From contig NZ_LGDY01000114.1 in the NCBI RefSeq assembly GCF_001279525.1, positions 124,001-188,000 of the forward strand: 64,000 nt of DNA, written 5' to 3'. Under the pieces are notes generated by a model. It was not told where the DNA came from and did no database searches. It worked only from the letters and a program-made list of their open reading frames with translations. Positions 18,648-28,152 of this stretch are shown one piece after another (the stretch's first letter is position 1; each line of letters starts with the position of its first letter). The position numbers were made by a program, and so were the translations under genes. This DNA comes from Nocardia sp. NRRL S-836. Its GTDB lineage: Bacteria > Actinomycetota > Actinomycetes > Mycobacteriales > Pseudonocardiaceae.

Positions 18648-19085
18648 ATGCGCAGCGGCGATCGGATCGGCGGCGACATCAAGCGCGCCGAGCAGGACCT
18701 GATGGCCGCGAAGTCGGCGGCGGTGCGGCCGGCGGGGCTGACCGTGCCGCAGTACTCGGCGTTGCTGGCGCTGAGCGACCACCCCGGCGCGCCCGCCGCG
18801 GAGCTGGCGCGGTTGTGCCTGGTCACACCGCAGACGATGACGACGATCCTGCAGAACCTGGTCGCGCTCGGGCTCGTGGAGCGCACGCCGCACCAGTGGC
18901 AGCGCAACGTGCTGGAGAACCGGCTGACCGAGGCGGGCTACGCGAAGTTCCGCGAGGCGGACAAGGGCGCGGTCGCGGTGGAGCAGAGGCTGGCGGACGC
19001 GTTCACGCCGGAGGAGCGCACGCAGCTGCGCGCGCTCCTGCAGCGGTGCTCAGCGGTGCTCAGCGATGAGCAGCCTGGCCGGTAG
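18648..19085 (+). CDS. MarR family transcriptional regulator
   Basis: 145 residues. Winged-helix core with PQYSALLALSDHPGAPAAELARLCLVTPQTMTTILQNLVALGLVER and the basic wing RTPHQWQRNVLENRLTEAG. Likely represses itself and the divergent exported protein through the palindromes at 18587-18617. Its last 26 bases overlap the converging SDR gene. A 10-bp stretch (GGTGCTCAGC) is tandemly doubled near the 3' end. Confidence 0.93.
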   Translation: MRSGDRIGGDIKRAEQDLMAAKSAAVRPAGLTVPQYSALLALSDHPGAPAAELARLCLVTPQTMTTILQNLVALGLVERTPHQWQRNVLENRLTEAGYAKFREADKGAVAVEQRLADAFTPEERTQLRALLQRCSAVLSDEQPGR

Positions 19086-19740
19086 GCCGGATCAGGATCT
19101 CGTTGACGTCCACAGTGGACGGCTGGGACACCGCGTACAGCACCGCCCTGCCGACGTCGGCGGGTTCGAGCTTCGGATCGTCCACCCGCGAGGCCGGGAT
19201 CGCGTCGGTGTCCACGAGCCCGGGCTGCACGACCGTGACCCGCACGCCCGTGCCGACCGCCTCCGCCCTGATCGCCTGCGCCAGGCCGGTGATCGCCCAC
19301 TTGGTCGCGGAGTACAGGTTTCCCGGCCGCACCCCGCGCCCGGCGGCGGACCCGGTCAGCACCAGGTGACCGCCGGAGCGGATCAGCGCCGGCATCGCCG
19401 CCCGCGCGGTGAAGGCGGGGCCGCAGACGTTCGTGACGACCATGCCGGTCCACTCCTCCGGCCGCGCACCGGCGGAGGTGGTGAACGACGTGTCCACCGA
19501 GACGCCGGCGTTCGCGAAGACGACGTCGACGCGGCCCCAGCGTGACTCCACTCGCGACACGAGGTCCTGCACGGAATCCCACGAGGAAACGTCACATTTG
19601 GCGTCCCAGCCGCGATCCCCGACAGATTCTTCAGCCGAACGTGAGGCCCGCACGACGCGATAGCCCGCTTCCAGCGCGAGCGCGGCGGTGGCCGCTCCGA
19701 TGCCGCGTGACGCGCCGGTGACCACGAAGACCCGTTCCAT
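19060..19740 (-). CDS. Short-chain dehydrogenase/reductase
   Basis: 226 residues from ATG 19740, which begins MERVFVVTGASRGIGAA, the Rossmann TGxxxGIG motif; longer frames upstream lack homology. NAG motif (FANAGVSV), catalytic Ser (LTGSAAG) and Y-x3-K (LYSATKWA) are present, so it should be active with NAD(P)H. Substrate unknown. It diverges from the serine hydrolase gene across 52 bp. Confidence 0.92.
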   Translation of the reverse strand: MERVFVVTGASRGIGAATAALALEAGYRVVRASRSAEESVGDRGWDAKCDVSSWDSVQDLVSRVESRWGRVDVVFANAGVSVDTSFTTSAGARPEEWTGMVVTNVCGPAFTARAAMPALIRSGGHLVLTGSAAGRGVRPGNLYSATKWAITGLAQAIRAEAVGTGVRVTVVQPGLVDTDAIPASRVDDPKLEPADVGRAVLYAVSQPSTVDVNEILIRPTGQAAHR

Positions 19741-19792
19741 GATCGGAACCCTAGTCAGGGATATGTCAGTGCCGCCTGTTTTGATGGCGCGC

Positions 19793-20827
19793 ATGACTTT
19801 GAACCGCAGGTCCGTGTTCGGGCTGGGAACCGTCGCGGCCGCGACGGCCGTGCTCGGGTCCACCGGCGCAGCGCAGGCCCAGGAGGAGGCGGAGGTGGAG
19901 ATCGAACGCTTCCCGACCACCGCCGAACGGTCGCGCAAGCGCGTGGCGCAGATCTACCGCAGGCAGGTGAGGAAGGCACGCGGCACCTGGTCGTCGTACA
20001 TCACGGTCGCCGACCTCGACGGCAACACCAGGCCCGCGGTGGACGAGAACGCGGACGCGGTCGTCGAGGCCTACAGCGTCAACAAGATCGCCGTGGCCGT
20101 CGCGGTGCTGGACAAGGTGGACCGCGGGCTGGTCAGGCTGGACCAGACGGTCACCGTGTCGGCCGCGATCGTCATCCAGGACACCGACGGCATCTTCGCG
20201 CTCGACGGGGCCTACCCGAGCGAGGTCACCGTGGGCCACGCGCTCGCGAACCTGCTCACGGTCTCGGACAACACCGCCGTCCGGCTGTGCGGCCTGGTCG
20301 TCCCGGCGCTGGAGCTCAACGAGATCCTGCGGTCCAAGGGCTTCGTGCACACGCAGGTCGTGCCGGTCGCCAACCCGAACCGGTTCTTCCTCGGCACGAC
20401 GACGGCGCGCGAGACGCACACGCTGCTGCAGAAACTGGTCGACGGCGAGCTGCTCTCGCCCGCGTCGACGGCCTACCTGCTCAACATCCTGCGGGCCACG
20501 GCGAGCTTCACCGACGGCGTCCGGCTGAACCTCACCACCAACGAGCGGCTGCGCGTCGCGACGAAGGCCGGCTGGTACGAGGACGGCCGCAACGAGGCCG
20601 GGATCATGTTCAGCGAGGACAACCGGGCGATCCTGGTCTACTCGATGTTCGCCTCCGGCACGTTCACCGGGGACAAGGCGCAGAACGACCAGGACTTCAG
20701 CACCACGCACCCGGCCGTCGCGGCGCGCGCGGAGCTCGGCCGGTCCATGTTCGACGCGGTCATCAAGATCACGACCACCAAGCCGAAACATCGTGCAAAG
20801 GTTTACAGGTTCTTCAACGGCGGCTGA
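19793..20827 (+). CDS. Exported class A beta-lactamase-like serine hydrolase
   Basis: 344 residues from ATG 19793. The N-terminus (NRRSVFGLGTVAAATAVLGSTGAAQA) is a twin-arginine-type signal. S95-x-x-K98 (YSVNK), S158-D-N160 and a KAG box in place of KTG (VATKAGWYED) place it in the penicillin-binding/class A beta-lactamase fold. An obvious Glu166-loop was not found, so it may be a peptidase or esterase rather than a lactamase. Acts outside the cell. Weak ribosome site; an in-frame extension to 19688 is not credible because it runs into the SDR gene. Confidence 0.85.
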   Translation: MTLNRRSVFGLGTVAAATAVLGSTGAAQAQEEAEVEIERFPTTAERSRKRVAQIYRRQVRKARGTWSSYITVADLDGNTRPAVDENADAVVEAYSVNKIAVAVAVLDKVDRGLVRLDQTVTVSAAIVIQDTDGIFALDGAYPSEVTVGHALANLLTVSDNTAVRLCGLVVPALELNEILRSKGFVHTQVVPVANPNRFFLGTTTARETHTLLQKLVDGELLSPASTAYLLNILRATASFTDGVRLNLTTNERLRVATKAGWYEDGRNEAGIMFSEDNRAILVYSMFASGTFTGDKAQNDQDFSTTHPAVAARAELGRSMFDAVIKITTTKPKHRAKVYRFFNGG

Positions 20828-20937
20828 TTCCTGAGATTTCTCTGAATTCGCGCCGCGGGGCACTGCTTCTTCGCTATACACGTACCAACGCCGGGGTCGG
20901 TCGTCGCCGCCGTCGACGACCGGCTTCCCCGCGTCGC

Positions 20938-21744
20938 TCAGAGCGCCGGTTCCACAATGGAGTGGTACCGCCGCGCCACCTCCGCGATCACCTCGTCGAA
21001 GTCCGCCGCCCAGATGTCGGCGTTGAAGATTTCCACCTCGACGTCCCCCGCGTACCCCGTGGCCGCGACCTGCCTGGTCAGCCGGTCGAGGTCGATCGCG
21101 CCGTCGCCCGGATAACCGCGGCCCAGCAGCACGTCCGCCGGCACCGGCGTGAGCCAGTCGCACACCTGGTACGACGCGATGAGCGAGCCCGCGCGTGCGA
21201 TCTGCGCGTCCACGTCCGGGTCCCACCAGACGTGCAGCGCGTCGACGACGACCCCCACCGACTCGTGCTGCTCGGCGATGTCGAGCGCCTGCGCCAGCGT
21301 CGACAGCACGCCGCGGTCGGCGCAGAACACCGGGTGCATCGGTTCCAGCGCCAGCGTCACGCCCGCCGCGGCCGCGTGGCCGGACAGCTCCGCGATCGCG
21401 TCGGCGGCCCGGTGACGTGCGCCGACGAGGTCCTTGTCGGCCGCCACTCCCCCGACGACCATGACCAGCGTGTCCGTGCGCAACGCCGCCGCTTCGTCGA
21501 TCGCACGGCGGTTGTCGTCCAACGCGGCACGGTTGTCCACGGCGGTGAGGAACCCGCCGCGGCACAACGACGACACGCGCAGCCCGGCGTCCGCGACGAG
21601 CTTCGCGGTGCGCTCCAGGCCGTGGTCGGCGACCGGTTCGCGCCACAGCCCGATCGACTCGATGCCGTGCCGCACACAGCCTTCGACCGCCTCGGCCGCG
21701 GTGGCGCGCTTGATCGTGGCCTGGTTCAGCGAGAGGCGAGCCAC
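20938..21744 (-). CDS. Sugar phosphate isomerase/epimerase-like TIM-barrel protein
   Basis: 268 residues from a GTG at 21744 (start LSLNQATIKRATAAEAVEGC). Xylose-isomerase-like barrel with metal ligands expected in TLALEPMHP, GVVVDALHVWWDP, and VEVEIFNADIW. It overlaps the upstream DUF993 gene by 19 bp and is the last gene of a three-gene unit with an oxidoreductase, next to a LacI regulator. Probably isomerises or epimerises a keto sugar or sugar acid. Confidence 0.88.
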   Translation of the reverse strand: MARLSLNQATIKRATAAEAVEGCVRHGIESIGLWREPVADHGLERTAKLVADAGLRVSSLCRGGFLTAVDNRAALDDNRRAIDEAAALRTDTLVMVVGGVAADKDLVGARHRAADAIAELSGHAAAAGVTLALEPMHPVFCADRGVLSTLAQALDIAEQHESVGVVVDALHVWWDPDVDAQIARAGSLIASYQVCDWLTPVPADVLLGRGYPGDGAIDLDRLTRQVAATGYAGDVEVEIFNADIWAADFDEVIAEVARRYHSIVEPAL

Positions 21745-22754
21745 TGCTGCCACCGCCGTTCCGCGAGCTCGGGCTCGACCACGCCGGCGGCGACCGCGAG
21801 CCGTTTGGCCTCGGCCAGGTGCTCGGCGCTGCGGGCGGTCTGCAGGCCGTCGAGCAGCAGGAACCGCTCCTGGTGCCCGGCCAGCCACGCCAGGAACACC
21901 ACGCCGGTCTTGTAGTAGTAGGTCGGCGCGCTGAACAGGTGACGCGACAACGGGACCGTGGGCGCCATGATCCGGTGGAACCCGTCGGTGTCGCCCGCGG
22001 CCAACGCGCGCAACGCCCGCGCGGCCACCGGGGCGATCGGGTCGAAGATGCCGAGCAGCGCGTCGCTGTGGCCGTGCTCGTCGCCCGCGATCAGCTCCGG
22101 GTAGTTGAAGTCGTCGCCGGTGTAGCAGCGGACGCCGGCCGGGAGCGCGCGCCGCAGCCCGATCTCGTGGCCGGCGTCGAGCAGCGAGACCTTCACGCCG
22201 TCGACCTTGTCCGGGCGGGAGTGGATGATCTCCAGGAAGTTGCGGGTGGCCTGCGGGACGTCGTCGGCGCCCCAGTAGCCCGCCAGCGCGGGGTCGAACG
22301 CGGTGCCGAGCCAGTGCAGGACGACCGGCTCGCTGACGTTGTCCAGCAGGGTGTCGTAGACCTTCGCGTAGTCCTCCGGTCCGCGCGCGCACGCCGCCAG
22401 CTGGCGTGAGCACATCAGCACCGGCTGCGCGCCCGCCTCCTGCACGACCTCCAGCTGCCGCAGGTAGGCCTTGAGCACGTCGTCGAGGCTCGCCTCACCG
22501 GTCAGGTGGTCGGTGGCGACGCCCGCGCAGATCCGACCGGCCTTCTCGGCGGCGCTGCGGCGGATCAGCTCGGCGGCGGCCGGCCAGTCCAGGCCCATGC
22601 CGCGTTGCGCGGTGTCCATGGCCTCCGCGACGCCCAGGCCGTGCGACCACAGGTGGTGCCGGAACGCCAGCGTCGCGTCCCAGTCGACCGTGCGCTCGTC
22701 GGCCGCGACGACGTGCGCTGCCGCGAACACGACGCGCTCGTGGGGGTCAGACAT
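21726..22754 (-). CDS. DUF993 dihydrodipicolinate synthase-family aldolase/lyase
   Basis: 342 residues. The family is related to DapA/NanA class I aldolases. The expected Schiff-base lysine is K188 in DGVKVSLLDAG, and CYTGDDFNYPELIAGD follows. Overlaps the oxidoreductase 3' end by eight bases. In this unit it most likely cleaves the oxidised/isomerised product (inference). No characterised substrate known to me. Confidence 0.87.
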   Translation of the reverse strand: MSDPHERVVFAAAHVVAADERTVDWDATLAFRHHLWSHGLGVAEAMDTAQRGMGLDWPAAAELIRRSAAEKAGRICAGVATDHLTGEASLDDVLKAYLRQLEVVQEAGAQPVLMCSRQLAACARGPEDYAKVYDTLLDNVSEPVVLHWLGTAFDPALAGYWGADDVPQATRNFLEIIHSRPDKVDGVKVSLLDAGHEIGLRRALPAGVRCYTGDDFNYPELIAGDEHGHSDALLGIFDPIAPVAARALRALAAGDTDGFHRIMAPTVPLSRHLFSAPTYYYKTGVVFLAWLAGHQERFLLLDGLQTARSAEHLAEAKRLAVAAGVVEPELAERRWQQWLASR

Positions 22755-23889
22755 CGGTCAGCTCCACCCTGCGACCCTCCGAAGAGGACCGCAGCCCGGC
22801 CGCGGCCAGCGCGACACCGCGCGCACCGGCGCGGAAGTCGTGCGGGAACGGCGTGCCCTGGTAGACGTGCCGCAGGAACTCCGCCCACTGCACCTTGAAG
22901 CCGTTGTCGAACTCGTCGTTGTCGGGCACCGGCTGCCACTGCTCGCGGAACGGGTGCGTGACCGGCAGGTCCGGGTTCCAGACCGGTTTCGGCGTGACGG
23001 CGCGCGGCTGCACGAAGCACTCGCGCAGACCGGCGACCGCGCTGCCCTCGGTGCCGTCCACTTGGAACTCCACGAGCTCGTCGCGGCGCACCCGCACGCA
23101 CCAGGACGAGTTGATCTGCGCGATGACCCCGTTCTCGATCTCGAAGATGCCGTACGCGGCGTCGTCGGCGGTGGCGGCGTACTCGGCGCCCTGCTCGTCC
23201 CAGCGGGTTGGAATGTGCGTGACGGCGCGCGCGGTGACGGCCTCGACGCGGCCGAAGAGGTTGTGCAGCAGGTAGCTCCAGTGGCAGAACATGTCCGAGA
23301 CGATGCCGCCGCCGTCCTGCGCCCGGTAGTTCCAGCTCGGGCGTTGCGCGGGCTGCCAGTCGCCCTCGAAGACCCAGTAGCCGAACTCGCCGCGCACGCT
23401 GAGGACGCGGCCGAAGAAGCCGCCGTCGAGCAGCCGCTTGAGCTTGCGGATGCCGGGCAGGTAGAGCTTGTCCGCGACGACGCCGTGCCGCAGGCCCTTC
23501 TCGTCGGCGAGCGCGGCCAGCCGCAGCGCCTCCTCGACGGTCTCGCTGACCGGCTTCTCGGTGTAGACGTGCTTGCCGGCCTGGAGCGCACTGGTGATCG
23601 ACTCGACGTGCTTCGAGGTCACCTGCGAGTCGAAGTAGATCTCCACGTCCGGGTCGGCGAGCGCGCTGTCGAGGTCCGTGGTCCAGCGCGCGAGGTCGTG
23701 GCGCTGCGCGATCTCCTTGAGCTTGTCGGCGTTGCGGCCGACCAGCACGGGCTCGACCTTCAGCACGGTGCCGTCCGGCAGCCGCACGCCCTCGTCCCGC
23801 AGCGGGAGCAGGGACCTGACCAGGTGCTGGCGATATCCCATCCTCCCGGTGACGCCGTTGACCGCCACTCCGATGGTCCGAACCGCCAT
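22747..23889 (-). CDS. Gfo/Idh/MocA family oxidoreductase
   Basis: 380 residues from ATG 23889 with AGGGAGGTG upstream. N-terminal Rossmann fold (IGVAVNGVTGRMGYRQHL), EKPVSETVEEALRLAALADEKG active-site box with the conserved EKP lysine, and the C-terminal sheet domain with NYRAQDGGGIVSDMFCHW. Oxidises sugars or cyclitols with NAD(P). First gene of the LacI-linked catabolic unit. Confidence 0.92.
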   Translation of the reverse strand: MAVRTIGVAVNGVTGRMGYRQHLVRSLLPLRDEGVRLPDGTVLKVEPVLVGRNADKLKEIAQRHDLARWTTDLDSALADPDVEIYFDSQVTSKHVESITSALQAGKHVYTEKPVSETVEEALRLAALADEKGLRHGVVADKLYLPGIRKLKRLLDGGFFGRVLSVRGEFGYWVFEGDWQPAQRPSWNYRAQDGGGIVSDMFCHWSYLLHNLFGRVEAVTARAVTHIPTRWDEQGAEYAATADDAAYGIFEIENGVIAQINSSWCVRVRRDELVEFQVDGTEGSAVAGLRECFVQPRAVTPKPVWNPDLPVTHPFREQWQPVPDNDEFDNGFKVQWAEFLRHVYQGTPFPHDFRAGARGVALAAAGLRSSSEGRRVELTDV

Positions 23890-23912
23890 CGCACCTCCCT
23901 GGTAACAGCGCT

Positions 23913-23926
23913 GGAAAGCGCTTTCC
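23913..23926. promoter_or_regulatory. LacI-type operator, perfect palindrome
   Basis: GGAAAGCGCTTTCC is a perfect 14-bp palindrome with the central CG typical of LacI/GalR operators (consensus-like AAnCGnTT). It lies 23 bp upstream of the oxidoreductase start and 85 bp upstream of the divergent lacI-type gene. Confidence 0.85.
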
Positions 23927-24011
23927 CGCCACGCTAATAGCGGTGCTTCGGGGCCGTCAACCTCCGCGGGAGCTAGTCTCCCGTCCACACATGCACTAGA
24001 CGGAGGTGGTC

Positions 24012-25034
24012 GTGTCCGCCCGACAGGTGACGCTCGCCGAGGTGGCGAGGCAGGCGGGTGTGTCGCTGGCGACCGCCTCGCGCGTGCTCAACGGCAGCAC
24101 GCGGCAGGTGAGCGGCGAGCTGAGCGACCGCGTCCTGCGCACCGCGGAGCAGCTCGGCTACGTGCCGAACGCCTCGGCGCAGGCGCTGGCCCGCAACTCC
24201 AGCTCGCTGGTCGGCCTGGTCGTGCACGACATCACCGACCCGTACTTCTCCTGCATCGCCGCCGGCGTGACGCGGGTGGCCGAGGAGAACGGGCTCGTCG
24301 TCGTCCTCGGCACGACCAACCGCTCGCCGGACCGCGAGGTGGAGCTGCTGTCCACGCTGCGCGCGCACCGGGCGCGTGCGGTGGTGCTGGCGGGCTCGCG
24401 GACCACGGACCGGGCGGCGCAGGCGCGGCTGGCGGCGGAGATCGACGCGTTCGCCGAGCAGGGCGGCCGGGTGGCGTGCGTGTCGCAGGCCAAGCTCGGG
24501 ACCGACACGGTCGTGCCGGGCAACCGGGCGGGCGGACGTGCGCTGGCCCGTGAGCTGGCGGCGCTCGGGCACCGGAGGTTCGCCGTTCTGGGTGGTCCTT
24601 CGGAGCTCGTGGTGGCCCGCGACCGGCTCGCCGGGTTCAAGGCCGGACTGGCCGACGCCGGTGTCGCGCCCCCCGTCGTGATCAACGGCGCGTTCACCCG
24701 CGACGGCGGCTACGAGGCCGCCATGGAGCTGCTGAACGCGCGCAGGTCAGCCCGTGCGACCTGCGTCTTCGCCGTCACCGACGTGATGGCGATGGGGGCG
24801 ATGGCCGCGCTGCGCGAACGGGGCGTGCGGGTGCCGGAGGACATGTCGATCGCCGGGTTCGACGACATCCCGACGCTGCGCGACACGGTGCCCGCGCTGT
24901 CGACCGTGCGGCTGCCGCTGGAGCGGATGGGCGAGATCGCCGCAGGTCTCGTGCTGGACGCCGGTGGTGACGAGGCCCGCACCGTCCGGGTCGCCGGCGA
25001 GGTGGTGCTCAGGGCGTCGACTGCCCACAATTAG
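24012..25034 (+). CDS. LacI family transcriptional regulator
   Basis: 340 residues from GTG 24012, five bases after GGAGG; a GTG at 24006 overlaps that ribosome site. Helix-turn-helix VTLAEVARQAGVSLATASRVLNGS with hinge ASAQALARNSSSLVGL, then a periplasmic-binding-like sensor domain (DITDPYFSCIAAGV, GFDDIPTLRDTVPALSTVRLP). Likely represses the divergent oxidoreductase-DUF993-isomerase genes through the palindrome at 23913. Confidence 0.94.
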   Translation: MSARQVTLAEVARQAGVSLATASRVLNGSTRQVSGELSDRVLRTAEQLGYVPNASAQALARNSSSLVGLVVHDITDPYFSCIAAGVTRVAEENGLVVVLGTTNRSPDREVELLSTLRAHRARAVVLAGSRTTDRAAQARLAAEIDAFAEQGGRVACVSQAKLGTDTVVPGNRAGGRALARELAALGHRRFAVLGGPSELVVARDRLAGFKAGLADAGVAPPVVINGAFTRDGGYEAAMELLNARRSARATCVFAVTDVMAMGAMAALRERGVRVPEDMSIAGFDDIPTLRDTVPALSTVRLPLERMGEIAAGLVLDAGGDEARTVRVAGEVVLRASTAHN

Positions 25035-25151
25035 ACTCGTCTGGCTGTTCACGTACTTAGTCATGAGGAGTTGAGCCGTCCCCATGGGGTCTGGCCCCGG
25101 CTGGCATACCAACCCGGTCCCCTGCTCGCGCCGATCGCGTGGAGCACGCCG

Positions 25152-26459
25152 GTGACCGGAATCTTGTTGAGCGTGCTCGGTCTGCTCGCCGTCGTGGCGC
25201 TGACCGCGGGCACCTTCGTAGCGGTGGCGGCGGAGTTCTCGCTGACCGCGCTGGAACGCAGCACCGTCGAGCGGCACGTCGCCGAGGTCGGCGACGCCAA
25301 GTCGCACGTCATCGACCGCGCGCACCGCACGCTGTCGTTCCAGCTCTCCGGCGCGCAGCTCGCCATCACGCTGACCACGCTGATCACCGGGTACATCGCG
25401 GAGCCCGCGATCGCCTCGCTGATCGAGCCAGGACTCACCGCGCTGGGCGTACCGGCGTCGGTGGCCGACTGGTTGTCGCTGGCACTGGCGCTGGCGGTGG
25501 CCACGGCGTTGTCCATGGTGTTCGGCGAGCTGGTCCCGAAGAACCTCGCGATAGCGAAACCGCTGGAAACGGCCCGTGCGGTGGCCGGGTTCCAGGCCGG
25601 TTTCTCGACCGTGTTCCGGTGGCTGATCACCGCGATGAACGGCTCCGCGAACTGGCTCGTGCGCCGCCTGGGCGTGGAACCGGTCGAGGAGCTGGCGTCC
25701 GCCCGTTCCCCGGAGGAGCTCGGCGCGCTGGTCCGCACGTCCGCCGAACACGGCACCCTCGACCAGGGCACAGCGGTGCTGCTGGACCGTTCCCTGCGCT
25801 TCGGCGACCGGACGGCCGGCGAGCTGATGACCCCCCGTGTGCGGGTGGAGGCCCTTCGCGCCGACGCGACCGTGCTCGACCTCGTGCAGAAAGCCCGCGA
25901 CACCGGCTTCTCGCGGTTCCCGGTGCACGACGGTTCGCTGGACGAGGTGCGCGGCATGGTGCACGTGAAGCAGGCGTTCGCCGTGCCCGCCGCTCTGCGC
26001 GGGACGACTCCTCTGTCCGCGCTGACGCGCCCGGTGACCTCCGTCCCGGAAACCCTGGAGGGCGACGCCCTGCTCGACCGGCTGCGGGCTTCTGGCCTGC
26101 AGACGGCGCTGGTGGTCGACGAGTACGGCGGCACCGCCGGCATGGTGACGCTGGAGGACGTGGTCGAGGAGATCGTCGGCGACGTCCGCGACGAGCACGA
26201 CCGCAGCGAGGCACCCCCGGTGCGCTCGCTGGGCAAGGACAGCTGGCTGGTCTCCGGCCTGCTGCGCGACGACGAGGTGGCCGAGGCAACCGGTTTCCGC
26301 ATGCCGGAGGGCGACTACGAGACGCTGGCCGGCCTGGTGCTGACCCGCCTCGGCCGCATCCCGGACGTCGGTGACGAGATCAGGGTCGACGGCTGGCGGG
26401 TGACGGTGATGAGAATGGACCGCCACCGCGTGGCCGAACTACGGGTGGTGTCGGCGTGA
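25152..26459 (+). CDS. CNNM/CorC-type membrane protein with CBS pair
   Basis: 435 residues from GTG 25152 with GGAG upstream. DUF21 membrane domain (four hydrophobic segments to about 180, with GELVPKNLAIAKP), two CBS domains (ELMTPRVRVEALRADATV... and TALVVDEYGGTAGMVTLEDVVEEIVGDVRDEHD) and a C-terminal CorC/HlyC domain. Family members transport or sense Mg2+/Co2+. Often annotated as hemolysin, for which there is no support here. Confidence 0.92.
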   Translation: MTGILLSVLGLLAVVALTAGTFVAVAAEFSLTALERSTVERHVAEVGDAKSHVIDRAHRTLSFQLSGAQLAITLTTLITGYIAEPAIASLIEPGLTALGVPASVADWLSLALALAVATALSMVFGELVPKNLAIAKPLETARAVAGFQAGFSTVFRWLITAMNGSANWLVRRLGVEPVEELASARSPEELGALVRTSAEHGTLDQGTAVLLDRSLRFGDRTAGELMTPRVRVEALRADATVLDLVQKARDTGFSRFPVHDGSLDEVRGMVHVKQAFAVPAALRGTTPLSALTRPVTSVPETLEGDALLDRLRASGLQTALVVDEYGGTAGMVTLEDVVEEIVGDVRDEHDRSEAPPVRSLGKDSWLVSGLLRDDEVAEATGFRMPEGDYETLAGLVLTRLGRIPDVGDEIRVDGWRVTVMRMDRHRVAELRVVSA

Positions 26460-27481
26460 ACTTCCTGATCATCGTTCTTCTCCTGGCCGGCAACGCCTTC
26501 TTCGTCGCCGCCGAGTTCGCGGTCATCACCGCCCGGCGCGACCGCTTGGAGGCGTTGGCCGACAAGGGTTCCTCCCGCGCCCGCACGGCCATCAAGGCGT
26601 CGCAGCAGCTGCCGTTGCTGATCGCGGGCGCACAGCTCGGCATCACCCTGTGCTCCCTGGGCCTGGGCGCCATCGCCGAACCGGCGTTGGCGTCCGTGCT
26701 GGAGGGCCCCCTCGGTGCCGTGGGCCTGCCGTCTGCCGTGGTGCACGGTGTGGCGTTCGCGGCGGCGTTGGTCATCGTGGTCGCACTGCACACGATCCTC
26801 GGCGAGATGGTGCCGAAGAACCTCGCCATCGCCGGCCCCGAACAGGCCGCACTGTGGCTGGTGCCGGTGCACTACGGCTTCAGCCGGATGATCGCCCCGG
26901 TCCTGGCCCTGTTCACCACGTTCGGCCGCTGGGTGCTGCGCCGCTTCGACGTCGAACCGGTCGACGAGCTGGAGTCGGCCTACACCCCCGACGAGCTGGC
27001 GTTGCTGATCGGCCAGTCGCGTTCCGAGGGTCTTTTGGAAGACTCCGAACACCGCCGCCTGGCCCAGACCCTGACGTCGGCTTCCCGCACCGTGGCGGAC
27101 GTGCTGGTCCCGCTCGACCGCCTGACGACCGTGTCGGCCACGCCGACCGTCGGGGAGATCGAGGCGGTGGTGGCGGAGACCGGGTTCTCGCGGTTCCCGG
27201 TGCTGTCCGACTCCCGGTTGATCGGGTATCTGCACGTCAAGGACATCCTGGACCTGGACGGGGCTTCGACGCCGGTACCGCGGTCGCGGGTGCGTGGGCT
27301 GCCGGAGGTGCCGGTGGACGCGCGGTTGGACGAGGCGTTGACGGCGTTGCGCCGGGCGCAGTCGCATCTGGCTCGGGCTGTCGGCGCCGATGGGACTGTG
27401 CTCGGTGTGGTGGCGTTGGAGGATTTGGTGGAGGAGTATGTGGGGACTGTGCGGGATGGGACGCACGTGCGGTGGGTGTAG
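26456..27481 (+). CDS. Second CNNM-type membrane protein, shorter paralogue
   Basis: 341 residues, GTG overlapping the previous stop by four bases. Same DUF21 plus CBS layout (GEMVPKNLAIAGP, DVLVPLDRLTTVS, GVVALEDLVEEYVGTVRDGTH) but it ends right after the CBS pair and lacks the C-terminal CorC domain. The two paralogues probably form a heteromeric transporter (inference). Confidence 0.9.
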   Translation: MNFLIIVLLLAGNAFFVAAEFAVITARRDRLEALADKGSSRARTAIKASQQLPLLIAGAQLGITLCSLGLGAIAEPALASVLEGPLGAVGLPSAVVHGVAFAAALVIVVALHTILGEMVPKNLAIAGPEQAALWLVPVHYGFSRMIAPVLALFTTFGRWVLRRFDVEPVDELESAYTPDELALLIGQSRSEGLLEDSEHRRLAQTLTSASRTVADVLVPLDRLTTVSATPTVGEIEAVVAETGFSRFPVLSDSRLIGYLHVKDILDLDGASTPVPRSRVRGLPEVPVDARLDEALTALRRAQSHLARAVGADGTVLGVVALEDLVEEYVGTVRDGTHVRWV

Positions 27482-27826
27482 TGGGGTTGGGTGAGCGGCT
27501 CGGGTCGAGCGGTGCGGCTCGGTTGGCTCGGCTCGGTTGGCCCGGCTCGGGTTGAGCGGCGCGGATTCACCCGATCGGGGTGTCCGGATCTGGTCGCTCG
27601 GTCGTCCTGCGTATGAGGAAGCGCGCGGGGCGGAGGTGCACGGGGATGCGGACGCGGGTTGAGTGTGGGGGTCCAGGCCCGAGGGTCTGGACCGGACACC
27701 TGCGCCAGGCTCGGCTCAGGACCTGAGCCGAGGACCCAGGCCGAGGCTTCGGCCAAGGTCTCGCTGAGGCTTGGCCAGGGCGAGCCGGGAAGGCGGCGCC
27801 TGGGCCGAGGGCGGGTGCCGGGAGAG

Positions 27827-28140
27827 TTGCAACCTCGGGACGTGGCAGCGGGTTGAGCTGCCGCGACACCGCCCAGGGTGCCGGACAGCCGCAAAGCCCA
27901 GGACGTCGCGGCAGTGGGATCGCCGCACCACCGGCCAGGGCGCCGTACGGCCGCAAACCCAGGGCGCCGCGGCAGTGGGGTCGCCGCACCACCGGCGAGG
28001 GCGCCGGAGCGCAAGGTCCGGGCGTCGTGGCCGGTCGGCTGCCACACGCCACCGGTCACCGGTCACCGGTCACGGTGCCAGGCAGCCGCGAGCCCAGGAG
28101 ATGGCCGCGGGTGGGCTGCGGCGCCATCGGCCAGGAACGT
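27827..28140. repeat. Degenerate tandem repeat, about 60-bp unit, five copies
   Basis: Units begin near 27827, 27892, 27954, 28012 and 28089. The best pair (27892 and 27954) shares CGCGGCAGTGGG[AG]TCGCCGC and ACCACCGGC[CG]AGGGCGCCG. The other three are clearly related but worn. Confidence 0.7.
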
Positions 28141-28152
28141 CGAGAACGCCGC

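Noticed and set aside
18990..19085. 10-bp tandem doubling in the marR 3' end as a phase-variation tract
   Set aside because: Only two copies; unit not a multiple of three but too few repeats to slip often.
25152..27481. Haemolysin function for the two CNNM proteins
   Set aside because: The name comes from database history; domains indicate ion transport.
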